From Palsa-883 sp035486355 (GTDB taxonomy: Bacteria; Pseudomonadota; Alphaproteobacteria; Acetobacterales; Acetobacteraceae), in the NCBI GenBank assembly GCA_035486355.1, contig DATHNE010000211.1, forward strand, positions 1-64,000: a stretch of DNA of 64,000 bases, read 5' to 3'. The notes beneath the pieces were generated by a model that made no database searches, was not told where the DNA came from, and saw nothing but the letters and a program-made list of their open reading frames with translations. Position numbers and translations under genes: made by a program. Positions 17,269 through 26,142 of this stretch are shown here, in pieces; position 1 is the stretch's first letter, and every line of letters begins with the position of its first letter.

Positions 17269-17285
17269 ATGCTCTATATGAGCAT
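17269..17285. promoter_or_regulatory. Candidate NadQ operator 1
   Basis: A perfect palindrome ATGCTC-TATAT-GAGCAT, 21 bases before the nadA start. Together with the second copy at 17297-17313, it forms a tandem site in the nadA promoter region. The likely ligand is the NadQ protein encoded at 18944-19849. The palindrome is seen directly; the binding is inferred. Confidence 0.8.
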
Positions 17286-17296
17286 TTATAGAGGTT

Positions 17297-17313
17297 ATGC
17301 TAGAGGGGAGCAT
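17297..17313. promoter_or_regulatory. Candidate NadQ operator 2
   Basis: A second palindrome ATGCTA-GAGGG-GAGCAT with the same 5-base spacing as operator 1 and one mismatch. The two centres are 28 bases apart, close to three helical turns, so dimers would sit on roughly the same face of DNA and could cooperate. Confidence 0.7.
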
Positions 17314-17399
17314 ATGAATGTCAAGCGCGCCAACGCGCGCCGGCCAGGGCCGCGAAGAGCCCCAGCCGGCGGGTCGTCAGCCCAGCAAGGCGAATGCGA

Positions 17400-18671
17400 T
17401 CAGGCCAGCACGAGTTCGGCGTCGAGCACCTTGCCCTTCGTCTCCGGCCCGGCGAGCAGCGCGCAGATAAAGCTGAAGGCCCCGACGACGGTGCCGACCA
17501 GCATCGAGATGCCGAAACCGACCTGGTAGTTGGTGGCGATGAAGGTCAGGATCAGTGGCACGAATCCGGCACAGAACGAGCCCAGGTGATAGACGAAGGC
17601 ACCCGCCGTCGCGCGTACCTCGGTCGGGAAGCGCTCCGCGAGATAGCTTGGGTTCTGGCCGTAGATCGCCTGGCCGAACAGACCCTGCACCGCGAAGCCG
17701 ATGGTGATCACCGTGATATCGCTGGTCAGCAGGTAGGTCGGCGCCACGATGATCGCGAACGCGGCCGGAATGATCATCGACCAGCGGCGGCCGAGGCGAT
17801 CCGCCACGACGCCCCAGAACCCCATCGCCAGGAATGCCAGGCCGTTGGCGATCGCCAACGGCGTCGCGACCAGACCGGGGCTGAGGCCCAGGTCCTTCTG
17901 CAGGTGCGTCGCGAACAGCGCGTTGATCGAGTAGTAGACGATGAACGCGCTGATCATCCACCAGCACGCGGTCAGCGTGTTGCCCAGCACGCCGCGCTTG
18001 AAGATGCTGAACAACGGCAGGTGCATCTGCCGGCCTTCCGCCTGCTGGCGCTTGCGGTTCTCGGTCCACACCGCTGACTCCCTGACGAAGTAGCGGACAT
18101 AGATCACCGCGAAGGCCGGCAGGATGCCGATCATCAGCATGCCGCGCCAACCGATCACGTTGAACGCCAGGCCGTAGATCAGCGACGCCAGCAGGAACCC
18201 GAGACTCCATGAACCTTGTAGGATTCCACTCATGAATCCGCGCGAGCGTGCGGGCCAGGACTCCATCGCCAAGGCCGCGCCCGCCGGCCATTCGCCGCCC
18301 ATGCCGAGGCCGAGCAGGCCGCGGAACAGGAACAGCCACATGAAGGTGGGCGAGAAGCCGGCAGCGAAGTTGCACAGCGAGTAGAGCAGGATCGAGATCA
18401 TCAGAGGAATGCGCCGGCCGATGCGATCGGCCAGCCAGCCGGAGGTGATGGCGCCCACCAGGCGCAGCCACAATGTCACCGACAGTACAAAGGCCACCTC
18501 GGTGAGGGGCACGCCGAACTCCTTCGAGATCGGCACCATGATCAGCAGGAACATGGTGAAGTCGAACGCGTCCAGGGTCCAACCCATCCAGCCGGCCACC
18601 CAAGCCAGCCATTGGTCTTTGGTCGGCTCGCGATACCAAGGTATCGGCGCGGAGCCCGCGGTTGTGCTCAT
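17400..18671 (-). CDS. MFS transporter (sialate/lactate:H+ symporter-like)
   Basis: A 423-residue, about 12-helix major facilitator protein. Conserved signatures are the loop 2-3 motif GWLADRIGRR near residue 83 and its second-half counterpart GVVADRLGRR near 310, with the helix 4 motif RGLLGLGMGGEWPAG near 120. This pattern resembles the SHS/AAHS group of acid:H+ symporters. A strong GGAGGG site fixes ATG 18671. It lies between nadA and nadQ, so a pyridine precursor such as nicotinate or quinolinate is a possible cargo, but no operator-like site precedes it. The cargo is not determined. Confidence 0.82.
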   Translation of the reverse strand: MSTTAGSAPIPWYREPTKDQWLAWVAGWMGWTLDAFDFTMFLLIMVPISKEFGVPLTEVAFVLSVTLWLRLVGAITSGWLADRIGRRIPLMISILLYSLCNFAAGFSPTFMWLFLFRGLLGLGMGGEWPAGAALAMESWPARSRGFMSGILQGSWSLGFLLASLIYGLAFNVIGWRGMLMIGILPAFAVIYVRYFVRESAVWTENRKRQQAEGRQMHLPLFSIFKRGVLGNTLTACWWMISAFIVYYSINALFATHLQKDLGLSPGLVATPLAIANGLAFLAMGFWGVVADRLGRRWSMIIPAAFAIIVAPTYLLTSDITVITIGFAVQGLFGQAIYGQNPSYLAERFPTEVRATAGAFVYHLGSFCAGFVPLILTFIATNYQVGFGISMLVGTVVGAFSFICALLAGPETKGKVLDAELVLA

Positions 18672-18943
18672 CGTGAAGTCCCTCCTTCGTTTTCTTGGCG
18701 GCACGATTGATTATCGGATGACGGCACGGCACGGCAGACGTGCAGGTGCGGCGGCGAAGCACCGCTGTCGGCTTCGGTACGAACGAGGGATCGCCCCTTA
18801 CGGCGTCACGTGTCCGTACGGCACTTTGCGTGGCCTGCGCACCCCGGGGCGACCAAGGGCGCTGCGGCCGCGCACCAGAATCCTAGCCAGCCCTCCAGGT
18901 GGATGCAAGGCAGCACTGCGCCAGGCGCGGAGCCAAACTGCGG

Positions 18944-19849
18944 CTATCGTGCCAACGGCAATTTGGTGCCCGCGAACGCCCGCGCAGCCATCACGGCACG
19001 CCGGAAGCGGAACAGCTTTGCCGGCCGGCCGCCGGTCTCCGTCGCCACCGCGCCGGTTTCCTCCACCAGCTCCTGCTGCTCGATCAGTCGGCGGAAGTTC
19101 TGCTTGTGCAGTCGCCGTCCGGCCAACGCCTCCACCGCGCGCTGCAACTGGCCCAGGCTGAACCACGGCGGCATCAGCTCGAACACCACCGGCCGGTATT
19201 TGATCTTGCCGCGCAGCCGCGCAATTCCTGTGGCGAGGATCCGGCGATGGTCGTGCGCCATCGGCGTGCCCGGTACCATCGAACCACCGGACTCGGGCAC
19301 CAGCCCCGCCTCCCACAGCGTTTCATAGCGCTGCAGCACCAGCTCCTCATTCCATGGCTCGCCGAAATTGATCGCGATGCGCTGCTGGCGATCGTACCGC
19401 TGCGCCGCGTCCGCTGCGCTATCGGCCCAGCCGGCCAGCGCCCCGGCGAGCGTGTCCGCCAGCGCCGGATCCAGCGCGCGACGGTCCTCCCACGGGAAAT
19501 ACCGGTACCAGTTCCGCCAGCCCACCCCGGCCTCGTCAGCCCGCGGTGCCTCGCGCGTCAGGCCCAGATACGAGATCGAAATATGCCGCGCCTCGGTCCC
19601 GCGATCGGCGAACGTATACAGTTGCTCGACGTAGCCCAGCGGATGATGGGTTTGGCGTTGCACCCACACCCGCAGCCCCGATTGCAGCGATGCGTGGCCA
19701 GGCTCGAACGGGCCGGAGGGCAGCGCGGCGCCATCCTCCACGGTCAGTACGCGCGGCTCGCCGTCGGTCACGGCAACCAGCACGGCGATCAGGTCGGCGG
19801 TGACCTGGCTGGCTGGCGCGGGCTTGGATCTGGCGGCGGTTTGGGACAT
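18944..19849 (-). CDS. nadQ: NAD biosynthesis transcriptional regulator (NadQ-like, Nudix-wHTH)
   Basis: A 301-residue two-domain regulator. The N-terminal half is a degenerate Nudix domain of the NrtR type (LYTFADRGTEARHISISYLGL near residue 77, with no complete Nudix box). The C-terminal third is a winged helix with the NrtR-like hallmark GKIKYRPVVFELMPPWFSLG near 222 and GRRLHKQNFRRLIEQQELVE near 255. Alphaproteobacterial NadQ proteins have this layout and control nadABC. The gene sits near nadAC, and tandem palindromes lie upstream of nadA, so repression in response to an NAD metabolite is likely. Confidence 0.85.
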   Translation of the reverse strand: MSQTAARSKPAPASQVTADLIAVLVAVTDGEPRVLTVEDGAALPSGPFEPGHASLQSGLRVWVQRQTHHPLGYVEQLYTFADRGTEARHISISYLGLTREAPRADEAGVGWRNWYRYFPWEDRRALDPALADTLAGALAGWADSAADAAQRYDRQQRIAINFGEPWNEELVLQRYETLWEAGLVPESGGSMVPGTPMAHDHRRILATGIARLRGKIKYRPVVFELMPPWFSLGQLQRAVEALAGRRLHKQNFRRLIEQQELVEETGAVATETGGRPAKLFRFRRAVMAARAFAGTKLPLAR

Positions 19850-19918
19850 GCCGCCAGATCGCATGCCGCGCGGCGTGCCGCCAAGCGGGTTTGTTGGCCA
19901 ACGCCGCAGCCCGTGGGA

Positions 19919-20851
19919 TCAGAGCTGCCCACGCGCATGGGCGGCCAGCGCGTCGGTGGTGGTGCGCCAGATGTCAGGGTGACCCAGGACACGGGTCAAT
20001 GCATCGTGCAAATACCGGATGCGATGGGCCTGCCCGGCAATCCACGGATGCAGTGTCAGATTGAACGCGGCGCCACCTTCTTCGTGCAGAAAGCTGAACC
20101 CCTCCGCGATATTGTCCGCCCAGACCTGCGGCAGCACGCGGCGCAGCCACATGCATTCGAGATCGTTCCATTCCGGCTGCGGCGGCAGTGCCACCAGGCT
20201 GCGGCCATGATACGGACCCAGCAGGAAGGGGCGGTCATCGCTCGCCCAGTCGGTGGTATAGGTGAAGCTGGTCTCGGCAAGCAGCGCGGGGGTGCGGGCA
20301 GATTGAGTGAAGTCCTGACCGCACCAGCCCTGTGGTTCCGTTCCGATTACGGTGTGGAGTGTCGCACGAGACTCGGCGATCAGGGCACGTTCTTCCACCT
20401 CGGTCATGCGACTGGTGATGCGTCGCGTCGCGTGGACACCATGCGCCAGGAAGCACGCATCGCGGCGCAGCAGCTCGTCCACCAGCTCCGGATAGCGCCG
20501 CGCGGCGGCGGCGCCGAGCGCAACGCTTGGCCTGAGTCCGAAACGATCAAGCACATTGAGGATACGAAAAATCCCAACCCGTGCCCCGTATTCGCGCTGC
20601 GTGTAGGTTAGCCAGTCGGGGAAGAAATTGCCCAGCGGTGACAAGATGCGCGGGTCGCGATTGGCGTCCTTTGGTGGGTCAAGCTCCCAATAGTCCAACA
20701 CCAACGTGACCGTCAGCGCGATGCGCGCATCGTCGGGCCAGGTAAAGCGCGTTGCCTCGGGCAGCGGACGATAGGCATGGTGGGTCTGATCCATGCCAGG
20801 ACGGCGCTGTTCACCGGCCGGCGGCATTGCGGCCGGGGCGAAATCAGCCAT
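19919..20851 (-). CDS. Polysaccharide deacetylase-family protein (second of a pair)
   Basis: A 310-residue NodB-homology protein of the group that includes PuuE-type allantoinase and peptidoglycan deacetylases. The family fold is recognisable from ALTVTLVLDYWEL near residue 47, GVHATRRITSRMTEVEERAL near 137, GWCGQDFTQSARTPALLAE near 172 and TLHPWIAGQAHRIRY near 270. It overlaps the upstream paralogue by eight bases, so the two are co-transcribed. Cytoplasmic location is likely, as no signal peptide is seen. Substrate unknown; an amide or a cyclic ureide is possible. A shorter start at 20794 is also possible. Confidence 0.8.
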   Translation of the reverse strand: MADFAPAAMPPAGEQRRPGMDQTHHAYRPLPEATRFTWPDDARIALTVTLVLDYWELDPPKDANRDPRILSPLGNFFPDWLTYTQREYGARVGIFRILNVLDRFGLRPSVALGAAAARRYPELVDELLRRDACFLAHGVHATRRITSRMTEVEERALIAESRATLHTVIGTEPQGWCGQDFTQSARTPALLAETSFTYTTDWASDDRPFLLGPYHGRSLVALPPQPEWNDLECMWLRRVLPQVWADNIAEGFSFLHEEGGAAFNLTLHPWIAGQAHRIRYLHDALTRVLGHPDIWRTTTDALAAHARGQL

Positions 20852-21758
20852 GGGCGGCCTCCCGCGCGGCGAGATGAGCCTCGATCAGCGGCAGGTGGTG
20901 CGCATTGAACCGGTCAGTGATCTCACCGGCCGTGGTCAGCCAGACCCCCGGGTGCGACAGGATGTATTCCATCACGGCGCGGAAGGCTCTGATGCGGTGT
21001 GGCTGGCCCACCCAGAACGGATGCAACGCGATGCACATCACGCGGCCCTGTTCGGCACCCTCATCATAAACCGTATCGAAGTGATCGCGGATCTGCTGGG
21101 CGAACGCGTCCGCTTCCTCGCCGCGCCGGTGCAGGATGACGTCGTTCAGATCGATTGAATAGGGCATCGACAGCAGCCGCCCGGTCCTGGTGCGCAACGG
21201 GAACGGCTGATCATCATGGTAGAGGTCGGCGGTGTAATCGAAGCCGCAATCGGCCGCGAGATCGAACGTGCGCAGCGTGTTGGTGATGGCCGGGCTGAAC
21301 CAGCCGCGCAGGCTGCGGCCGGTGAGATGAAGGTGGATGTCCTTCGATTCCTCCATCGCGGCACGCTCTTCTGTTTCGGTGAAGTTCCAATGATAGCGGG
21401 TGTTGTAGATGCCGTGGGACATATATTCCCAGCCGCGCTGTTCCATCGCGCCGAGGATCTCCGGGAAATGCTGCAACACCGCCATCGACAGGCTGACAGT
21501 GCACTTGATGCCAAGATCATCGGTCACCTGGAACAACCGCCACAGGCCGACGCGGTTGCCATAATCGCGCTGCGAGTAACCCAGCACATCGGGATGCGGC
21601 GACCGCGGCCAGGGATCCCGCGTGCGGACGAAGGCGGGCAGGTATTCGTAATGCTCAATATTGGGCACGACCCACAGGGCAACGCGCGCGCCGTTGGGCC
21701 AGCGCAGGGGCGGGCGGTGGGGCAGGGGGGAGTAGGGGATCAGCGAGGTTGGGTCCAT
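20844..21758 (-). CDS. Polysaccharide deacetylase-family protein (first of a pair)
   Basis: A 304-residue paralogue of the preceding gene product, with the same layout: VALWVVPNIEHYEYLP near residue 27, LGYSQRDYGNRVGLWRLF near 60, HGIYNTRYHWNFTETEERA near 118, GWFSPAITNTLRTFDLAAD near 155 and ALHPFWVGQPHRIRAF near 248. The conserved His-Pro near the end and the absence of a signal peptide match cytoplasmic PuuE-like hydrolases. A 13-base palindrome (21779-21791) lies 20 bases before the start. The pair may act on related substrates or form a mixed complex; this is inference. Confidence 0.82.
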   Translation of the reverse strand: MDPTSLIPYSPLPHRPPLRWPNGARVALWVVPNIEHYEYLPAFVRTRDPWPRSPHPDVLGYSQRDYGNRVGLWRLFQVTDDLGIKCTVSLSMAVLQHFPEILGAMEQRGWEYMSHGIYNTRYHWNFTETEERAAMEESKDIHLHLTGRSLRGWFSPAITNTLRTFDLAADCGFDYTADLYHDDQPFPLRTRTGRLLSMPYSIDLNDVILHRRGEEADAFAQQIRDHFDTVYDEGAEQGRVMCIALHPFWVGQPHRIRAFRAVMEYILSHPGVWLTTAGEITDRFNAHHLPLIEAHLAAREAAHG

Positions 21759-21778
21759 AGGTGCTCTCGGCGCATGAT

Positions 21779-21791
21779 CTCACACTGTGAG
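21779..21791. promoter_or_regulatory. Short palindrome upstream of the deacetylase pair
   Basis: CTCACA-C-TGTGAG is a perfect 13-base palindrome located 20 bases before the first deacetylase gene. It has the size of a dimeric repressor site, but no regulator gene lies beside it, so a role is only suggested. Confidence 0.35.
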
Positions 21792-22481
21792 GACAGTCAC
21801 TCCGTGACATCCGACAAGCTGTGCGAATGGCTCCGGGGACAAACCGTACCCCAAATGGGTAACGCCATCCGTCGGTTCGCTGCGTGATCGAACGCCAGAA
21901 CAGCTTCGATCTCAATGTCCTGCCTATCGTGTGGCCTGACACGCACGCCGTCGTGCGGCGTATCCGCCAGTGGTTTGAGGTCGGGCTGCGCGTCCGGAAT
22001 GCCCAGATCACATCGCCCACGCGAATCGCCGGCGTTCTGCTCGAAATAGATGCGGTCCATCGGCATGCACTTCCTCACGGAACTGAATGCGGGTTGATGA
22101 CGTGGGTGAACAACCCGCTCAGCAATCGTGCCATGTCCGGCGGCAGCGGCGCCGGCGCTCGGACCGTCGGATGATACGCGCCTCGCCGTGGCGTTGGGAA
22201 CACCAGTTCGAAGCCATGGCGCCGTAGAATGCGGGGCGTGACGCTGATCTGTCGGTTGCGAAACTGACCGCCGCGCGCGCTCGTCGATGGATACACGTGG
22301 GGCCGATTGGACCGAGAAACCCATCAGATCCGGCAGCAGACGGTGTGCGGCGGTTCCAGCGATCAGCTTGTCGAGCCGCGCCAATCGGGCCGGGACGACA
22401 GGGTTTTTTTGGGATACCGGACAACGCATGCGACACGCATCATGACGGGACTTTGAGCCGAAATAGGTAAACATCGCGTCA
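21792..22481. other. Degenerate stretch without a convincing gene
   Basis: About 690 bases with no intact gene. Several overlapping minus-strand frames carry protein-like pieces (LVFPTPRRGAYHPTV and LPPDMARLLSGLF around 22110-22250, and GDVIWAFRTRSP near 21985), but none runs far without a frame change and no start or ribosome site is good. It looks like gene remnants in decay. I could not assign a parent family. Confidence 0.4.
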
Positions 22482-22814
22482 TCACGTGCCGGCCTGGCGG
22501 TGCGCGACCAGTCCTTCGCCGCGCGCCTCCGGCACCACCAACACGCCCGCGAGCCACGGGCTCAGATCGGGACGCTCGCGCAGGTCGGGCTCGGCCAGGC
22601 TGGCGGTGCCGACTGGCATGCCGTCACACAGCCGGATGCCCGTACGCGGCGCGACATGGGCCGTGATGGACTCGGGCATCGCCGCTAATGTTTCGTCAAA
22701 AGAATATCCATCCTCGCGCCAGAACGCATCCCACAGCCATTGTGCCGCGATGCGGTCGAGATCCGGCCGATCCGCAGTCGAGATGATCTGGATACCAGGC
22801 GGATGGTCATGCAT
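22482..22814 (-). pseudogene. Truncated GNAT-family acetyltransferase
   Basis: The reading frame (about 110 residues) begins like a GNAT acetyltransferase: IAAQWLWDAFWREDGYSFDE, then GTASLAEPDLRERPDLSPWL and the beta-4 segment AGVLVVPEARGEG. It then ends after LVAHRQAGT. The Q/RxxGxG/A acetyl-CoA loop is disrupted and the C-terminal half of the fold is missing. The protein is therefore probably inactive; a recent truncation is the simplest explanation. It borders the degenerate stretch 21792-22481. Confidence 0.6.
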
Positions 22815-22861
22815 GTGGGTTGTCTGGCGCGCGCAAGACTGGAGTAATCGCGGGTCCACAT

Positions 22862-23070
22862 GCAAGGTTTTGTCATGCAGATCATGAAGGTTCCGCGGAG
22901 GGCACCAATGCCGCTTGTGCCAGGCGCCATGCTGGGGTGGTGGCAATGGCGGTTATGGCGTGCCGCGCGAAGTGCCATAATCGCCATTGCCACCGCCCCG
23001 CACTGGCGTATGCCCCTGGTCATTTTGTGACCTCCGTGGGACCTTGGTGCCCTTCGTGATAAAACCTTGC
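22862..23070. repeat. Nested palindromic intergenic element, copy 2
   Basis: The outer ends are perfect 10-base inverted repeats, GCAAGGTTTT (22862-22871) and AAAACCTTGC (23061-23070), with weaker pairing inside. The core, 22940-22993, is a 54-base palindrome (GTGGCAATGG ... CCATTGCCAC) related to the core at 608-661. It fills most of the gap before argB and could form a large hairpin there. Confidence 0.7.
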
Positions 23071-23195
23071 GTGCTTGTGCTCCCGCGAATGCCCCACACA
23101 GCAGGCCACAGGCACTCCATCCCCCCGCCACGCCGCTTGACCCATTCGCCCGGCCGGCCCTACACGCGGCGATCGCAACATGCCGAGGAAGTCGC

Positions 23196-24098
23196 ATGAC
23201 TGGCTCGTCCGTCGACCTTGAGGCCGCCACGCTGCAGGCCGTCACGCTCGCCAAGGCGTTGCCGTTCCTGCGCCGCTATGCCGGCGCGACCATCGTGGTG
23301 AAATACGGCGGCCACGCCATGGGCGAGGAATCCCTCGCCGAGCAGTTTGCCTCCGACATCGCCCTGTTGAAGCATGTCGGCATCAACCCCGTGGTCGTCC
23401 ACGGCGGCGGTCCGCAGATCAATGCGATGCTGAAGCGGCTGGCGATCCAGTCCAGCTTCGTCGACGGCCTACGCGTCACCGACGAGGCCATGGTCGAGGT
23501 CGTCGAGATGGTGCTCGCTGGCACCGTCAACAAATATGTTGCCGGGCTGATCACCAAGGCAGGCGCGCTCGCGGTCGGCATCTGCGGCAAGGATGGCGGA
23601 CTGGTGCGAGCGAAGAAGCTGGTGCGCACCAAGAAGGATCCCGACAGCCACATCGAGCGTGTGCTGGATCTCGGTTTCGTCGGCGAACCGGTCGAGATCG
23701 ACGTGCGCGTGATCCACGCGCTGACCGGCGGTGGGCTGATCCCGGTGATCGCGCCGGTTGGCCTCGGCGTCGACGGCCAGACCTACAACATCAACGCCGA
23801 CACGGTGGCCGGCGCCATTGCCGGTGCGTTGCAGGCGACACGCCTGTTGATGCTGACTGACGTCGCCGGCGTGCTGGATCAGGACAAGAAGCTGATTGCC
23901 GATATGACGATCGCCGATGTGGAAGCCGCAATCGCCTCGGGCATGATCTCTGGCGGCATGATCCCGAAGGTCGAAACCTGCACCTTTGCGGTGCGCAACG
24001 GCGCCAAGGGCGCGGTGATTCTGGATGGCCGCGTGCCGCATGCCTGTTTGCTGGAGCTGTTCACCGAGGCCGGGCCGGGCACGATCATCCGGCGTTAG
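23196..24098 (+). CDS. argB: Acetylglutamate kinase
   Basis: ArgB phosphorylates N-acetylglutamate in the second step of arginine synthesis. The 300-residue protein has the amino-acid-kinase fold: KYGGHAM near residue 34, HGGGPQIN near 71, GLRVTDEAMVEVVEMVLAG near 95, and YNINADTVAGAIAGAL near 200. It starts at ATG 23196 behind a GAGGAAG site; the longer frame to 23067 lies in the repeat and is not credible. The length and the N-terminal helix (TLQAVTLAKALPFLRRYAG) fit the arginine-inhibited type. No other arg gene is adjacent. Confidence 0.95.
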   Translation: MTGSSVDLEAATLQAVTLAKALPFLRRYAGATIVVKYGGHAMGEESLAEQFASDIALLKHVGINPVVVHGGGPQINAMLKRLAIQSSFVDGLRVTDEAMVEVVEMVLAGTVNKYVAGLITKAGALAVGICGKDGGLVRAKKLVRTKKDPDSHIERVLDLGFVGEPVEIDVRVIHALTGGGLIPVIAPVGLGVDGQTYNINADTVAGAIAGALQATRLLMLTDVAGVLDQDKKLIADMTIADVEAAIASGMISGGMIPKVETCTFAVRNGAKGAVILDGRVPHACLLELFTEAGPGTIIRR

Positions 24099-24444
24099 CC
24101 GGTGATCGCGCGAGGCGAGCACGTCAAAGGGTGTGAAGCACGGGCTCAGACAAACCGCCAGACTGAGCCGCGCCACGCAGTCAGCGCGGCCGTGGTCTAC
24201 GCCACGATCAGGCGCGCGACCGCCCGCGCGCCGGGACGTCAATCTGCCAGCGCATGTCCGCGATCGTCGGCGGATAGGTGCGCGCCGGCCCGCCGGCAGC
24301 AGCGCACCGACGGAGCAGTCGCCAGCCTGGTCGGCACATCCGTCGGCGTCGCGGCGGTAACGCCTGGCCGGACACGATGCGCCTCCTCCATCGCGCCTTC
24401 TGGCCGCGGATCACGCCTGTCCGCATCGAGATGCAAGATATCGT
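24099..24444. other. Non-coding or decayed stretch after argB
   Basis: About 345 bases between the argB stop and the end of the PAS-GGDEF remnant. Open frames exist on the minus strand, but they show no recognisable motif, ribosome site or conserved composition. I see no gene. Confidence 0.4.
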
Positions 24445-25901
24445 TCATGGGCTGGTTTCGTGCGACACGCGCCGATGCCCGCTGCCGCCGCGCTTCACCG
24501 CGTACATCGCCATGTCGGCTCACCCCATCACACTCTCGATCGTTTCGCCACTGCCTGCTGGGCGCGAGGCGATGCCAATCGACACGCTGATCGGCAGCGC
24601 CGTCCCCGGCGCGATTTCCACCAACGCCGTCGGGGCATTCACGCGCAACTGCTCGGCGCGTTCCGCCGCGGTCATGTGGTCCGCGCCGTTCATCCAGATG
24701 GCGAGTTCATCGCCACCCAGCCGCGCCACGAGATCGGTCGGCCGCACCAGGTTGCGCAGCATCTTCGCCGCCGCGGCCAGCACCTGATCACCCACCTCAT
24801 GCTCCAGCCGGTCGTTCACCGGCTTGACGTTGTCGAGGTCGACGAACATCAGCGTGCCGCACTCATCCTCCCGGTCCAGCCGATCCAGATGACGTGGTAG
24901 CTCCTCCAGGAAGGCGCGGCGATTGAACAACCCGGGCAGCGGGTCGGTGCGTGCCTGCTGCCCCATCTCCCGTTGCTGCGCTTCCTGCTCCAGCACCACG
25001 CGCACCACCAGCGACGCGGCATCCAGCAACGTGATGTCGTCGGTGTTCCACGGACGTGATCCTGGCGTGCGCCACAAGGTCAACCCGGCACGCGCGCCGA
25101 AGCGCATGTGGCAGGTGGTCAGCAGCGCGGGCCGCCCCTCATCCGTCAGCGCCCGTGCAGGCGTATCCGACTTGGCGCGCCGCGGTCGCGCCGCCGCGGC
25201 CGGCACCAGAGTGGCGCCACCACCGGCCTGATAGGTGATGCTCGGCGCGCTGCCGCCATCAACCGCATCGATTGTCGCGGCCCCCTCGGCTCCCAGCGCG
25301 CTGGCCAGCGCCTCCAGGATGGCGCGCATCATGCGCGCGGCCGTCACTTCCTTGCGCATCAGCGATTAGGATGTGATCCAGCCTCTCACTGCGCCGGAGC
25401 ATCATCGCGACCTGTGCGTTGGCGCCGTCCTACTCGGTCACGTCGATCCCCAGCCCACGGACGCCGATCTGCCTGCCCTTGCCGTCCAGCACGGGCGACG
25501 CCCCGAAGGTGATGCAGGCGATCGACCCATCCGCCCGCGTCAGCCAGGCCCGTCGCCGGTGTACCGGCTTGGCGACGCGGAATCGATTGAACGCCCCACC
25601 GCCTGCCGCATCGGCCAGCAGCAGCTCCGCCGGTTGGCCGATCAGCGTCGCCGCGGTCCATCCCAGCACTGGGTCCGGCATGACAAAACGCAAGCGGCCA
25701 TGCTCGTCCGTCTCGAACGCGAAGTCGGCCGCCATGTTGACCAGGTCGCGCCAGCGCTGGAGGTTGTCCAGCAACGCGTGGCGCGGCGGCGCCAGCAGAT
25801 CGCCCTGGGCTGGGGCGCGGGGGCGGGTGGACCTCGGCTTCGGAGGCGGCGTTCTTCGACGGACGCTCCTTTGGACGCTCGGGGCCGCGCAGTCGCCTCA
25901 T
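24445..25901 (-). pseudogene. PAS-GGDEF diguanylate cyclase, broken by several mutations
   Basis: Pieces of one gene lie in order: a PAS domain (25774-25430; FAFETDEHGRLRFVMPDPVL to GIDVTE), then a GGDEF domain (25359-24445; TDPLPGLFNRRAFLEELP, FVDLDNVKPVNDR, RLGGDELAIW). The PAS frame ends in a TAG where the usual family sequence has a Gln. A frame change follows before MRKEVTAARMM. An in-frame TGA then interrupts ESVMG*ADMAMYAVKR near 24520. The signature is GGDEL rather than GGDEF. The N-terminus also changes frame near 25800. An active cyclase is unlikely. Confidence 0.8.
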
Positions 25902-26142
25902 TGCAGCCGATCCCTGCTGACGAATGGTTTCCGTAGGCCCACGTTTGGGCCCTGTCCGCGCCGGCCGGAGGAAGAAAAGCTTGGGACGCGGCCCGCAACC
26001 GGCCAGCGAGATTGCGCGTGCCCTGGTTGCGGGCGAATTGCCCACCACGCTTCCCCCGCCGCACTTCGTGTCGCCGCACTTCGTTGACAGACGCGGGGTC
26101 GGTCTCCATCGTCCGCCGCCGCCATTGGGGGAAGTTGGGCCG

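Noticed and set aside
17314..17529. A small plus-strand ORF starting ATGAATG beyond the nadA operators
   Set aside because: It runs opposite the end of the MFS gene, has low-complexity content, and no ribosome site beyond chance.
21792..22481. An intact gene or insertion sequence in the decayed stretch
   Set aside because: Protein-like pieces change frame repeatedly, and no transposase motif or terminal inverted repeats were found.
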